NCBI GenBank assembly: GCA_027405735.1
Contig: JAPEHQ010000008.1
Location: forward strand, 310,001 to 374,000
Direction: 5' to 3'
Source of the DNA: Mucor racemosus
Lineage: Eukaryota; Mucoromycota; Mucoromycetes; Mucorales; Mucoraceae
Length of the DNA: 64,000 nucleotides
Shown one piece after another: positions 21,422 to 35,040 of this stretch. Numbering within the stretch: position 1 is the stretch's first letter; the number at the start of each line of letters is the position of its first letter. The notes under the pieces are model-generated. The model was not told where the DNA came from. It searched no databases and saw only the letters and a list, made by a program, of their open reading frames with translations. The position numbers and the translations under genes are program-made.

Positions 21422-24392
21422 ATGACAATCACGGACCCATCAATGGAATTGAATTTTTCTCCTGATTTATCTTCATCGTTAATCATTAATCAATATAGCA
21501 AGAGTTCAATCAAATTTCATTGTTATTCACCAATTGAACGACATATTGAATTATGGACAAATTTTTCACAAAAACGTAAATGGGTTGGGATACCTTTTAC
21601 GCAACAATATGGCAGCGATTCAGAGTATTTATTGCAATTAAATACCTTTCATTTACCCGTAGGAAATTACGAATATACCTTAAGATTTTCTGCGCCTCTC
21701 GATGCAACCAACAAAGATCAGGACGAGGATAAGAAAGATATCCGTTATTGGTTTTGGTATGGAAAACCCGATCAAAACGGAACTATTCGCATTGTTCAAC
21801 CCATCAAAGATGCACCTACTGCACCATCATTTGCCTCGGTTCCTCAACTTCGATTTGTCGCAAAAGAACACACTGATAACATTGCAGATCTTTGGCATTT
21901 TAGGACTCAGTCGGAAGAACCCTTTTCACTTGGAAAGCTTAATCATCCTATACATCGTTATGTTTCCTTGATACAAAAAGGGTAAATACAAAAATAGTTT
22001 TGGATAGAAAAAACATTCATCTAATTGTCAGAGAAAAGGTCTACTTGGTTAACCCCTGTTACAGGCGCTAATGATTTCCGAGATCGAAACGAGAATGAAA
22101 AATGCCAATTACTTTTATACCAAGACACAGAAAAGGGTGATATTCATCTTTGGATGGTTTTATGTCAATATACAGACTGCTATCTATCATTTGAAGCAGA
22201 TGATTCGATTACTTTTCATCATAACCCCGGGAAAGATGCACATTTATTGATTGTTTCTACATCTAAAAAGAAAAATTTCGCATATTTGATACAAATTGCC
22301 CTAACATATTACCAACATTCCATTAAACAAACGTCAAAGAACCAGAAAAGTATCCCAACAGAAGATGACTCAATGCTAGAGGCAGATAAGGTTTTGTTGG
22401 ACAGATTAGGTTACTGTACCTGGAATGCATTTGGCCAAGATGTTGATATATATAAAGTGAAAGCAGCTTTAGATAGCCTCAAAACCCACAAAATACCAGT
22501 AGAATATCTCATGCTCGATGATGGTTGGCAATCCATAACTGAAAAACGTCAATTGGCAAGTTTTGATGCATGTCTTTTAAAGTTCCCTGGTGGATTAAGC
22601 AAGACAGTAACCCAATTAAAATCTGATTACCCATTTATACAATACATTGGGGCATGGCATGTACGTTATAAAGATGATTCATGAAATTGTATATATGTAC
22701 TGTACTTATTTCACTACTAATCAGGCGCTGTGGGGTTATTGGAATGGAATAGATCAAAATTTAGCTATAAGAAATGGCTATAAATGGTCGTCTAATACTC
22801 AAAATCAGTGCGAAATAGGAATAATCGACAATGCTAAAGCATTTTATTACGATTTTTACAAATTTTTGAATGAATCAGGGGTAGATTATGTCAAAGTAGA
22901 CAATCAAGGAAGCTTTCAAGAATTAACTAAAACAGATGATGAACAAAATATAAAATTATGGGATAGTTTTAGACAAGCAATGGTTGAAAATGGGGATACG
23001 TTTCTCCAAAGCCGGGTCTTGCATTGCATGTCATTGACCCCACATGTATTATTTGATCCAATTCTCTCTCACAAGAAAAAATCTATTTTCAGGTAAATAC
23101 GGATTTGTGTCAGATCCAATTTTTATAGTCCTAATGTACAATATTATAGGAATAGCGATGATTTTTTTCCTGATGAAAAGGGCAGCCATACATGGCATAT
23201 CTATACTAATGCAATCAATTCGTTATTGACCATGCACTATCCAGCAATTGGCGATTGGGATATGTTCCAATCAGACCATCCATTTGCCGAATATCATGCA
23301 TCCAGGTATATGCATAATGCAAACGCACGTATATAAAAAAAACAAAACGAAAACACTAACGTGTATTATAGTCGAGCTATATCTGGTGGTCCAATCTACA
23401 TTACAGATATACCAGGAAAACATAATGTGGACCTCATTTACAAACTTATCGCTGAAACCAAGCACTCTGGATATACAATTTTACGATCTTCCCAGGCACC
23501 ACAACCGACATTTGAAACAGTATTTAATAATTCCATGGATTCTCAATCAATTGTATCATTGTACAACTTGCATCAGGAGTCTCATTTTGAGAATGAAGGG
23601 CCTAAAAAGCTTGTTACAAAGCCTAAATATGGTGTATGTGGATTTTGGAATACAGGACCACATGAGAAACTAGCTATTGTTGCAAGTGATTTATTTTGTT
23701 CCAAGAAACTAGCCATGGTACCAACGGTTGCTTACGTGGTTAGTGGCCCAGATCAAGGAAAGGTCGTACCACTTGAACCATCTTATGATCGGAACAATGA
23801 CCATGATGACAGTAGTAGCATAAATAGTGCTAGCAAAAGCAATAGTAGCACAAGTAGCAACAATGAAATTGACAATGCAATGCCGAAAATACCGACATTC
23901 ATGCAATCACATTACACAGAATTAACAACATCACCTACAACAATGATGGCCAGAATAAGCAGTTTTGGGTCTACATTGATATCGATTAGTACAATACAAT
24001 GTGCAGGTCTTTTATCTATGGCCTGTCTAGGATTAATTGATAAATTTAATGGAACAGTTCCTATATTACACACTGAAATTAGACTATATGATCAGCCTTG
24101 TCGCTGGTATGCAACATTTGAGGCTCGTTTGTCTCACAAAAGCTCGTCTTGTGGATTCTGGATCAAAACTTGTAATAGTTTAAGAAAAAGAAGAAACTCG
24201 AGAATTGCTTCAGTAGGTTTAGTGCCTGATCGTGTGCGTATCGATAATTATACATCTGGTGCCAAAGATTGGACCTGGTGTTCATCATCTGGTTTGTTAG
24301 TTATTAATATGCTTGCTGTTCCATTAGCGGACAATAATTTGGATAAAGATAATGATGAATTTATAGTACAAATAGATCTCAAGAAAAATTAG
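21422..24392 (+). CDS. Raffinose synthase / Sip1-like glycoside hydrolase family 36 protein
   Basis: Five exons join in frame to 908 aa: 21422-21981, 22039-22660, 22725-23092, 23150-23305 and 23372-24392. The fold is that of Sip1/alkaline alpha-galactosidase/raffinose synthase enzymes. LGYCTWNAFGQDV and LMLDDGWQS open the barrel. VDYVKVDNQ carries the likely nucleophile Asp (about residue 453). NSDDF (about 518-522) carries the likely acid/base. GDWDMFQSDHPFAEYHA and SGGPIYITDIPGKH follow, as in plant members. The intron 1 acceptor was chosen at 22038 because it alone keeps frame with the clear GT donor at 21982. Whether it hydrolyses alpha-galactosides or transfers galactose cannot be read from the sequence. 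There is no signal peptide, so it is probably cytosolic. A Ser/Asn-rich insert sits near 23800-23870. Confidence 0.9.
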
Positions 24393-24997
24393 ATGATTAG
24401 ATTATATGAATAAAGTTTATTTTTTATCGCTTTTAAAATCCCTTCCCCTTTTGAAAAAGAGGTGTAACTTTACTAAAAGTTGATCATTTTTCAGAATAAA
24501 AAATACTGTTGCTTATTTGACATGTTATTCTACATTTCTATTAATACAAATCTATTATTTCCTATTGTTATGAAGCTGTAAAAAAATTTTAAAGCTTTAA
24601 AGATTAAGCGGCCAGTGAAAATCGCCTCAACAACAAAATCATGCATTGCAGAACTTTCCTCTAGACAAGGTTAGTTCACATATAATATAGGAAAAAAAGT
24701 GTCAACTCTATCTAGCATTTGTTAGAACCAATTGATAATTAATTACTGAAATGAAAAATTTATTCATTTATTCCAAGTAAAATGTGTATAAAAAATGGGG
24801 AGGGAGGGAAGGGTAATAAAAGTAAAATGATACAGTTAAGCGAATTACGGAAAAGTAGAGAGGAATGAAAAGATATTAATGATGCAGTTAATCTAAGAAA
24901 ATGCGTATATGTGTATATTATATATAAAATGCAAATGAAAATGAAAAAGTAAATTTCAAATATAAATGGTTAAATTTATACAAGATTTTCATTTGAA
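24393..24997. other. Convergent 3' intergenic region
   Basis: 605 bp between the stops of the Sip1-like gene (+) and the ATPase gene (-). An AATAAA lies near 24411. Nothing else was recognised. Confidence 0.45.
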
Positions 24998-27900
24998 TTA
25001 GCTGCTTTTGATGGTGTTATCTTCATCATAATCGAACTCTACTGCACCTGAATCCATAGGCTTCAAGAAAGTTCTCTTGGCCCACTTGAATGCTTCACCA
25101 TAAAGAATGATAAAGATGACAAGACCAATATCTAAACCCCATTCCCAGGTAATAGCCTTCATTCTAAAACCTTGAATCGCAACAGCAGGAATATAGATAA
25201 AGAGAACCAAAGTGATAATATCGAAAATTAAAGTACCAACAAATGTCTTGGAGCGAAGAGTTTCGCGAATACCAGCAAAATTCCATTCTACATTACGATA
25301 AGATCTGCAATGTACCATGACAACCAAAGAGGATAAAGTAAATGCTACCAAAAGAGAAGCACGACCTCTAAAGAAGGAATCGCATGCACCAGCAACATAA
25401 TCAGAATCACAATTAATACCACCAACACCATCACCAATAGTGTAAAGAGGAACAAAGAAAGCAACCAAACAAACAATGGTAACACCAAGTGAGTAAGCGA
25501 TAGTATCCATGATAATTTCACGATTAAAGATGCTTTCAGTAGGAGGACGGGGAGGTTCTTTCATGACAGTTTTAGAAGCAGGTTGAGTACTCAAAGAACC
25601 AGCAGGGGGCGTAATAGCAATATAAATATAAATCATTTGAAGAGTAGACATAGGAGCAGCACTGCGTCCAGCAGGATCACGAATAGCTAAACAAACCAAT
25701 ACAACAATAGCTAAACTGAACAACAAAATCCAGTAATATAAAAGGAAACGCTGCATATTTTGATAGATACGGCGACCTTCGGCAATAGCACGAATGATTG
25801 TAGCGAAATTATCATCAGTCAAAATGATATCAGATGCTTGCTTGGCAACATCGCTACCGTTTTTACCCATAGAGATACCAACATCAGCAATGCGAAGAGA
25901 AGGAGAATCATTGACACCATCACCAGTCATTGCAGCAATGTTATTACGACGAGCAGATGCTTGAATCATTTTAACCTTTGTTTCAGGAGAGCAACGAGCA
26001 ACAACAAGAGGCAAATCAGTAAGAGCATCAATAGCTTCATCAGTCATTGCGTCAAATGTAGTACCAGTCATTACTAAACGCTTAAGATCATCAGGAGTCA
26101 AATTCTTGTTTAAAATATTGATTTCTTTTGCAATTGCAGTGGCAGTGATTTCATGATCTCCAGTAAGCATATGAACTGAAATTCCAGCGCGGTGAGCTTC
26201 ACGTACAGCTTGTCTAGATTCTTTTCTAGGAGGATCATAGATGCCAGTAAGACCAAGGAAAGTTAAATCACGTTCAACATCATCACGCGATCCTTGTTGT
26301 AATTCTTCAGCAGTTACATCAGAAGGCAAATCCAACTTACGATAAGACATGGCCATAACACGGAGACCTTTAGCAGCCAAAACATCGACATTTTCCAATA
26401 CGGGTTTGCGGTCAGTGTCAGTAGTCATGTTACTACAAAGTTCAATAACACGTTCAGCAGCACCTTTAGTGAAAGCATAGATCAAACCAGTGTTTCTATC
26501 CAAGCAAATAGTTGTCATACGTTTGATAGTAGAATCGAATTGGTATTCAGCGAGTAATTCCCAGCCATTGTTCTCCAAATCAGGTTTGCCCATACCAAAT
26601 TTATGAGCAAATACTTGAAGAGCAACTTCAGTAGGAGCACCACTAGCAATCCAGTCATCAGATTCAGTATTTTCATTATCAACAATGGCAACTTTCTTGT
26701 CATCTTCAACTGTAACTTCATCTTCATCACGTTGATAAATACTAGACATATTACAAAGAGCAGCACAACGAACTAAATGAGCCATATCTGGAGAAAGATT
26801 ACTTTTATCAACAAATTCGGCATCAACATCGTCGCTAATCTTTTCAGATAATCTATCATGTGTGCAATAAACATCACCCTTGGGAGCAAGACCATTAGGA
26901 GTAACGTAGAAAAATCCTTGAACAGGAGTCCAGAAACGAACAACAACCATTTTAGCCATGGTTAATGTACCGGTTTTATCAGAGAAAATATTGGTAACAG
27001 AACCCAATGTCTCTAAACATTTCAATTTACGAACAATGGCCTTTTGACGAGTCATTTCTTTACCACCCAAAACAAGAGTAACTGTCATGACAGTGGTTAA
27101 ACCAGCAGGTAAAACGGACAAGGCCGCTGTCATGGCATACATTCCCGTATCATAATCAGCTTTAAATTTGACAGAAGCCAAGACAATAATAACACAAATA
27201 ACAGATGCGACAAGCAAAATAAAGTACATTTTATCGAGACTCTTTTGAAGGCGAGTACGATCAGAATCACTTGCATCATTTAATTTAGAAGCGACTTTAC
27301 CAATTTCAGTATGCATACCAGTACAAGTAACAATAGCTTTACCTCTACCTTTAGAAATGATAGTAGAAGAATAAAGCATATTGATACGATCACCTAAAGG
27401 TTCATCTAAAAAATACACAATTAATAACATAATTTAAGCATAATTATAAACGTTACATACCAGGTTTTTCAAGAACAACCAATTGCTTAGAAACAGGAAC
27501 AGATTCACCAGTTAATAATGCCTCATCAGCTTCGAGATTTGATACATAAACTAATCTAGCATCAGCACCAACAGAATCACCTTCTTTAACAAGTAAAATA
27601 TCACCAGGTACAATTTCACGACTAGGGATAGATTGTTCATTGCCATCACGAATTACATCGGCCATTGGAGATGATAAATTTCGAAGGGCAGCCAATGTTT
27701 GTTCTGCAGCATATTCCTGAGAGAAACCGAGATATAAATTTAATAGTGCAATAAACATCAACAATGATCCAGTAATATAATCAGCTAAACAATAAGAAGC
27801 AATCGCAAGCGCAATAAAGATCCAATTCATAACATCAAGTAGTTGACCAATCAATACTTTAAGCCATTTAGGACCCCCATCTGCAGATAATTCATTGAAA

Positions 27901-28034
27901 CCATAAGTAGTATGTCTTGATGTGATTTCAGTTGTTGAAAGGCCATTTTCCAATGAAGTTTCAAAGTGATCTACCACTTGATCAATGGATCTTGCATGCC
28001 AATCATTATTGACAGCATTTTCTTTTTCCGCCAT
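24998..28034 (-). CDS. ENA: P-type cation-transporting ATPase, ENA type (IID)
   Basis: Predicted sodium/potassium efflux pump. Two exons (28034-27461 and 27405-24998) join through a GAT codon to 993 aa across a 55 nt intron. Domains in order: N-terminal cation ATPase domain, TM1-2 (LLDVMNWIFIALAIASYC, a long hydrophobic pair), actuator with LTGES, TM3-4 with VLPAGL, phosphorylation motif SDKTGTLT (Asp about 334), nucleotide domain with FTKGAAE, TGDHEITA, hinge GDGVNDSP, and six C-terminal TM segments. The ENA-like features are the VLPAGL helix and the C-terminal pattern MKEPPRPP. The product is plasma- or endo-membrane located and gives salt tolerance in other fungi. It is divergent from the FHA gene. 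Confidence 0.93.
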
Positions 28035-29505
28035 GGTAGGAAATTTCTTTTTTGATGTGTCGATTTAAATCTTGTTTTCAAAGAGAAAAAGCAAGAGAAG
28101 ATTTTTTAACCCGTCTATTTATACTCAAAATGCTATGGTTTTTTAGGCGTTTAAAATCCAAAAACAGAAGGATGATGGCTAGCAAATCGGCCAATGGTCT
28201 AACATATAATGGCTTTTCTGACTAATTATTTTTCTGTCCTGGTCGGTTTAACATGTTGTCGTTTTTTGTACGTAAAAAGAATCATCTGTATTTGAAAAAA
28301 TTCCTTCTTTATAGTTGCTGGTTTAAGATTTTGTATCCACAACATACATAGAATGTCGAGAAATCAAGTATGCATTCTGTCTTGTATCAATGACTAATCA
28401 ATGTATTTATTCATTTACTCTTTTAATTTCACTCAAATTAAAGGAGAATATTTCAATTTCTCGATCTGAGCTGCCATTTCTTTGGTTGCTATGGAAGCAA
28501 AATTTTCCGTTTAATTTAATTTGATTTGTTGGAAACATTCAATTTCTACATGAAAAAGAAATAGCGTAGCAGTTGCAATTGTCACACAGTCATTAATGAC
28601 TCATAGTTTTGCATTTATCAAACTTGGTTCTATAAAACTCCGGGAAACTTTGTTTGATTGTGTTCATTGTCGCAAATCTAGATACAAAACAGGGTAAAAT
28701 ATACCTTGTGGTTTACTTTATAAATATTGTGCCATTACAAAGATTACAATATGATTGCTCAATTGTATCAAAAGAAAGGTTTAGAAACCGTCATAATTCT
28801 GTAATGGTTAAATGGAAATACTATATATAAACAAATACATTGAGGAATATAGAAATTTTATCCAATGAATGTTGCTATTTAACTCCCACGAAATCAACCC
28901 AATTTTATTTTGAAGTTTATGTTAGGATGATAAAATATTTTATAAAAGAGGCTCAAATGTAATAGAAGAATTGCACGATGTTAAATTCCATATTTATTAA
29001 ACTGAAACCATTCTTGTATCATTTTTCTATCATTTTCTGCTATTTTTTTTATTTTTTTATTTATTATCTAAAATAAAAAATTTTACGTAAAATATTTACA
29101 ATGGTGCAATTGATCAGCAAGCACACAAAATTTGTTCTGTTACACATTGTTTGGATAAAAACTTTTCAAATTGTTATTTTTTCCAGATAAACGGAGTGAA
29201 TTACCGAAATGCAATCCTTCTTTTTTTTTTTTTTCGATGCAATAGTGTACTTTCAAGACATTTTTGAGACTAATAATAATGTATTTTTTTTATGATGTAT
29301 GCAATTCAAATAGGCATAAAGCCGATTAAAAAGATTATTCTACCGTATTTGGATTTGAATGCGAATGAATCAGGGTCATCTAGACAAATCTATTTGCCGT
29401 ACAAATTTTTTGTTGTTCTGTGACTATAGACATTTGAGGCATATTTCATGACCAGCATCAAATATCATACTCCATATAATCTTTTTAATATAATAACAAC
29501 TATAT
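28035..29505. other. Divergent promoter region between ATPase and FHA-protein genes
   Basis: 1.47 kb, AT-rich, no supported gene. It contains the ATPase TATA box at 28116-28123 and poly-T runs near 29221-29234. Confidence 0.45.
28116..28123 (-). promoter_or_regulatory. Probable TATA box of the ENA-type ATPase gene
   Basis: Reads TATAAATA on the minus strand (GAGTATAAATAGACG), about 82 bp upstream of the ATG. Confidence 0.55.
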
Positions 29506-30428
29506 ATGGGCTCTCCTTCACGCTACAATCGTTCTTCAAGAAGATCTTTATCACCTTCTGAAAGATACGAAAGAAACAGACGCTATTCTCATTCTCGCTC
29601 ACCACCAAGAAGACGTAGCAATCGTTCTCGCTCTCGTTCACCACCACCACGTAGACAAGCTGAGCGATCTCGCTCTCCACCTCGTAGACGTGATGATAAT
29701 AGGCGTAATCAAGATAATCAAGAAAGAGGAAAAAAGAAATTCGAATGGGGAAGACCAGAGGATAATGTTAGAGTAGAAGAAGAACCTATAGAAAAAGTGG
29801 AGCCAAACTTTGGATTATCTGGCAAATTAGCTGCAGAAACAAATACTGTCAAAGGTGTTGAATTAAAATATAATGAACCTCCTGAGGCAGCAAAACCTTC
29901 AGTTAAATGGAGACTTTATGTATTTAAAGGCGATGAACAAGTTGGTAAATAAGTGTTATTGTTCTTTCAATGCAAATTCAATTTTTATTTACCTTCATCT
30001 CTAGATTTATTACATATTCATAGACAAAGCTCTTATTTAATTGGGCGCGACCGTGTGGTAAAGTGATCATATCAAAATATAAATTAAGCAAAACTTATTA
30101 AATTGTTTGATTAGGTTGTTGACATTCCTGTTGATCATCCTTCATGCTCAAAGCAACATGCTGTGTTACAATATAGAATAGTCACTGAGGATGGCCCAAA
30201 TGGTAAGCCAACTAAGGTTGTAAAGTAAGTTATTATTGACGAATACGCTATTACTTGTATACTTATACTTTGAAAACTAGACCTTTTGTCATTGATTTGG
30301 AAGCAACTAATGGAACATTTTTGAATAATGAGCAAATTCCTGCAACTCGTTTTATCGAATTAAAAGCCAAAGATGTATTGAAATTTGGAAACAGCACAAG
30401 GGAATACGTTCTTTTGCATGCAGAATAA
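29506..30428 (+). CDS. SNIP1/Pml1-like FHA-domain protein (RES complex candidate)
   Basis: Four exons (29506-29944, 30005-30057, 30115-30224, 30281-30428) join in frame to 249 aa. Residues 1 to about 75 are an Arg/Ser-rich segment with many RSRSPP repeats, typical of splicing factors. A conserved linker (FGLSGKLAAETNTVKGV) comes next. The C-terminal FHA domain (from about 130) has IHRQSSYLIGRDR, HPSCSKQHAVLQYR and DLEATNGTFLNN, the phosphothreonine-binding loops. In yeast, Pml1 is part of the RES complex for pre-mRNA retention and splicing. In animals, SNIP1 is its equivalent. A nuclear splicing role is inferred from the family. Confidence 0.93.
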
Positions 30429-30466
30429 AAAAGTGTTTATTTTCTACTAATATGAGCTTTACAGCA

Positions 30467-30701
30467 TGTCTCTTCTTGTCTTAATTCTTCTTGACCTTGT
30501 AGGTTTTTTGCCTATTATTTATGTTACATCTCATTTCAATCCCATATTGAAATAGTACAAATACTTTTAGAATCCAGGACCTGATGGTTCCTGGCTTCTT
30601 TTTTTAACTTAATAATAAAGACCCTACGTTCTCCATGATATAATCACTTGTAATATTATTTTATTGTATTGGAAATAATCGTTATCTACATATAACTCTC
30701 A
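30467..30701 (+). mobile_element. Divergent solo-LTR-like element downstream of the FHA gene
   Basis: It shares the core AATAAAGACCCTACGTTCTCC and the AACTCTCA end with the elements at 426, 38073 and 39163. The 5' end (TGTCTC or TGTCTT, 30467 or 30477) is uncertain and no target duplication was found. It begins about 40 bp past the FHA stop codon, so it may supply that gene's polyadenylation region. Confidence 0.45.
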
Positions 30702-31199
30702 GGCTTTCTTCATCTTTAATGTTATTGAAATTGGGGGAAATTATCTTTATCTTGAATATTAAAATCGTCATATTCATCTTCTAATTCTTCGTCATAAGAG
30801 TCGCATACATTTCCATGACGAGGAACTGTGTTCAAATAGATAAAATCTTGTCATTCTTGTGCATCCTTGTGCTTTGTTTGACTTAATGCTACAGTAAATG
30901 GTTTAGAAATGAAGCATCTTTTTTTAAGCAAATCATAAAACATGTACATATACTGACAATGCGAGATTAAAACAAGAAACCTATATATATTGTCGATAAT
31001 GATTGTTCATTTTGTAGAACAGTCGAAAATAACTGAGATTTACTGCTTTTCTTTTCGAAAAAACGTCGACTTTTAAACCTCTCCTTGTTTTATTTTTCCA
31101 ATAGAAAACACAAACGTAAAAAATACCTTAGTGTACTGGAGATGCCCTAATTAAATATAGCTTCTGTTTTCTTTATTTTCTATTTGCTTTCAACTAGAT
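30702..31199. other. Intergenic, small acidic coding-like relic on the minus strand
   Basis: On the minus strand 30738-30835 reads as about 30 codons with an acidic run (YDEELEDEYDDF) ending in TAA. It is too short to assign. The rest is AT-rich with no feature. Confidence 0.3.
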
Positions 31200-32035
31200 A
31201 AAATCCTTTGAATCCCTAACTTTGGGTTTTCACTACTAAAAATTAAAAACTTGGAGCCTTCATATCTCTAGAAATAATTAAGCTATACTAACACTTTCTA
31301 ATAATGAAACTTACTTGTTTTAAAGTGCTTTGTAACATGTTTTAATATAAAAAAATTATGAGCACTTTTATTTTTTTTTTCATTTTTTTGGCATTTCTAT
31401 AGTAGGTTTCAAAATATTGGTTAAATTTAGCAATGCTTTGGTTACATTCATGTCATTCAGTTGGCTGAGCTCTCTCGGATCCAATTTAGTTTTTTTCAAA
31501 ATATTGATTTTTCATGGAGATATCCTCAAAAATGTGTACAAAAATATACCTTCATTTCTAGCTTCCATTTTCCCCTTGTATACCCTCATCCCAAATTCTG
31601 AAACTGAAAAAAATTTGGACAAAAATGGTGTTTTCTCTACGAAAAATGTAGCTAAAAAGTTAAATAATAGCTCGATCGATAGATAATTTTTTTGCGCATC
31701 ATCTCCATTAATTATATTTTAAATATGCTTATAAAAAGTGATGTGTATCTTCAAAAAACCTCCAAAATTTCAATTGCATTTTACGCAAAATTTAATGTGA
31801 AATGTTTGTCAGAATTATTTTTAGATGAATGCAGAATATAGAACTGTACAAAAACTATTTAATATACTAGGTCGACTTACTTTGCAGTTCATGAGCATTT
31901 AAACGATTTTGTTTTTTCATCATTTTTCGTCCATTTTTTAAAATAAATTTTGGAACCCAGTTATCATAAGCTGTAAGCTGTGATATCGACTATTATTTTG
32001 ATTATCTCGATGAAAAATTAATATTTTTGGCTGAA
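31200..32035 (-). repeat. Family B dispersed repeat, copy B3
   Basis: Reverse-orientation copy of the unit at 2985-4135. Shared landmarks are GAGAGCTCAGCCAACTGAATG versus GAGAGCTCAACGAGCTTGATG, the CCCAAATTCTGAA block and the AAAGTGCTTTGTAACATGTTTTA block. It is diverged and interrupted. There is no functional ORF. Confidence 0.65.
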
Positions 32036-32330
32036 ACAAAAAATGAAGAGTAGCAATCAATTAGATCTATATTGAGAATACAAAAATTAAGCCCTGGATA
32101 ATGAGTTTTAAGTATTAAAAAATAATAAACTATTATTTACAACTGCAGAAAAAAAGAAAAAAAAAACCTCATCTTTGTGAATATTGATCCAATTAATCTC
32201 CAATTATACATGACGATAGATTTAAATATATCTTGCATAAAAGTTTATACTTCTACTTTCACAAATAATTGTGAATTGAAAAAACCATCAGCAAAACATG
32301 ATATTTCTGTCCAATAAAATCACACGTTGT

Positions 32331-32876
32331 GTCGTATATTTTCATGTTTAATAAACAATACTTGGAAAAGAATATAATTAAAAGAGGATGAGTAATGGAT
32401 CATTTCTTCAATTGTATAATAAAACAAGATATCGTTTATTTAGATATAAAATTATGGCCTTTTACTGTATATTGATTTGATGTTGAGATTCTGAGATGTA
32501 ATTTAAGGCGCCATTAAACCATAGATCTGTTTGATAGTAATCTATGGATGGAAATGGATTAATCATAATTTAGCCGTACTTGCAGAGCTTATTATGAGTT
32601 GCCTTATTTCAATGTTGCGCTAAAGATTCTTGGATGTTGATTTGATAGCTATTTGATTAACTAACCGCTGGGATGAAATAATATGGTGTCATAATTGAGG
32701 TCCAAGCGTTCTTGTTAATTGCTACTGGATATACTTAGTACGCTAGGAGTTTCTTATTTATAATATCCAATATCAAGACTTTGCGGTTCAATGCGCGTTG
32801 TAGTTAGACAATAAATTGTAAGATGTATTGATACTACAGAAGGTGATAAAGTATTATACTAGGTGGCATACAACAA
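32331..32876 (+). repeat. Family D element, copy D1, about 546 bp
   Basis: It begins GTCGTATATTTTCATG and ends GTGGCATACAACAA. It aligns along its whole length with 35304-35832, sharing blocks such as ACAAGATATCGTTTATTTAGAT and GGTGTCATAATTGAGGTCCAAGC. The ends show weak inverted similarity (GTCGTAT against the complement of ATACAAC). It is non-coding. A non-autonomous DNA element is possible. Confidence 0.6.
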
Positions 32877-33020
32877 GGCCTAAAATACAGTTTAACATAT
32901 TAAATTATTCCGCGCAGAATGTGTCTCTCTTGTTCTTGTGAAATAAGATATTCATAAAGAAAATGGATTTCCGAAATAGCACTAAAAATACTAGAGTAGA
33001 GAAAAGAAGAAAACAATTGG

Positions 33021-33707
33021 TATAATCGTAAATATATTGGCTCTTGCATGTATTATTGCTCTACATCAACAATGTATTGAGTTGTATTATTGTCTATAAA
33101 TCTGTATTATTAAAAGCAAATGTAATTTAAAAACCCATTCTAGTAGAAAATGCAATGGAGTTTTGAGTACGGCACGACGCTCATGTACAAAAAACCAATT
33201 TGTGCCCATACGATCAGCTCATTATCCTCATGGTCAGATTTTGTTATTATACTGCACAAATAGGGATAATGATATGCTTATGGGCAATTCTATTATTATG
33301 CACACATGGGATTAATGTCATGCACATGGACAGAATCTATAGTTCTGCACATACAGGCTTAGCATTGTGCTCGTGTGCAGTTTCTTTTGTTGTGCCCATG
33401 TGCATCTTGGGCAGCACAGGGCGACCGTAATAACTAAAATTTAGTAAGAGAACACAGTTCTAAACAGGTGCGTAAGCAATCCTTTAATCAAACATAAATA
33501 ACAATAGACATTCACCCTTCATTTGGTTTTCCCATCTCGGTTTTATATTTAATATACAAAACAAGTAACTAGACACTACAGTCAAGCTATGCTTCCTAGG
33601 GGCATAATCATTTGCACAAATGGGCAGAATAAAAACTTTTATGCAGATCAGGCAGCCCAGATGAGTAGAGCAATGAGATCAAAGTTTTTTAATCAATTTA
33701 CTAAAGT
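33021..33707 (+). mobile_element. Family A repeat, partial copy A2 (right part only)
   Basis: It carries the terminal third of the unit: ATAATCGTAAATATATTGG, then the GCCCATACGATCAGCTCATTA block, then GGCAGCCCAGATGAGTAGAGC, ending TTTACTAAAGTA as in A5. The dynein-derived part is absent. A hairpin-prone TGTGCCCA...TGGGCAGCACA lies at 33391-33418. Confidence 0.7.
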
Positions 33708-34274
33708 ATATCAATCATATTATAATTAGTAACGAAGATAATTTGAACGGTTTAAAGTAGATGTGAGTTACTCTGATTCAACAGAATTGCCTTATTGACG
33801 AGATATATCAATTTGAAATTTGGAGTTTGAAAGAGTTCTGCCCACGTTCTTCTTTCGGGGACCAAATGGAAACAACGACAACAACCTGTTTACCAATACT
33901 AAAAGTATTATTTATACTTTTATAAATTTCTGTTTGTAACACACAAAACCGACTGATTTAAGTTTACTTTTCTTTTTTCTTCTCCACTTTCCTCAGTCCT
34001 TTTACTTATCTTTAAAACTACAACAAAAAGACCAATATCTTTTATTAACCTGAAATCAAGCAGCAGGTATAATTACATGTTTTTTTCTACTATTTATTTG
34101 AAAATAAATTATTAACTGTTAATGTTAAGGGCGTGTTATAATATTATTTTTTCGAACAAAAAAAAACATCCAAGGCTTAGTCATTTTGTTCCCTCATCTA
34201 CGTTATAATCAATGCTTTTTTGGTCTAAAATTGATATCTACCTGCAGAAAAATTGGTGATTATAAAAGTATGTA
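33708..34274. other. AT-rich spacer between family A copies
   Basis: No ORF, RNA gene or recognised repeat beyond short poly-T and poly-A runs. Confidence 0.4.
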
Positions 34275-35040
34275 TAGTATTGACTTAATTTGCATAAATA
34301 AATAAATGAATGAGAATGAACACAAAAAAAATGGTCCAAATTGAGAAGCTTCGTCAACCTGTACGAGATTTTTTTTTTGGCGATACCTGGTGGCTCAAGT
34401 GTAATTTAAGCATTTAATTGTCAAATGTATCCGAATCAAGATGAAGTTGGTTGATTGATATAACTAATAATAAATGCAATGTCATTTATTGAATAGGCAA
34501 ATGTAAATGTAGAAAGCAAAGCTTACTTTTGAATGAAAGTACTAATTATTCTCATTAACATCAATAGGTTTAAAAGCATAGTGAAGTGCAATAATTGCTA
34601 CAAAATTGCATAATCTGATATGCAAAAAACTCTTGACGCATTTGTTCTTTTCTTTTTGGCAATACTAAAAATCATCATTCAATATGACTGAATATTTATG
34701 AATTAGAGAAAATACAACTGGTGAAAAAACTGATACCCAATGTACATCGTCGAGATAAAAATTGATAAAAGGTGTATTCATTGCGTAGTAAAAATTACAC
34801 CATTTTGATGGATAGAAATTACAGAACCAAGATGTTGTGCTTGCCTCAGAATTTTTAAAAGGGTTTAAAACATACTTCAATCATCAAACTTACTTAGACG
34901 TTAAATAATCACCATATACTATTAGTATCATCTTGTTTTTTTTATTTAATTGCTGTCTTAGTAAAAATCAAGATTTCATAACTTATAACAATGACAATGG
35001 GATGCTTCTGATTTTAGATTGATATTTATCATAAGGCGGG

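Noticed and set aside
30738..30835. Acidic minus-strand peptide as a gene
   Set aside because: Only about 30 codons with no start, splice partner or homology.
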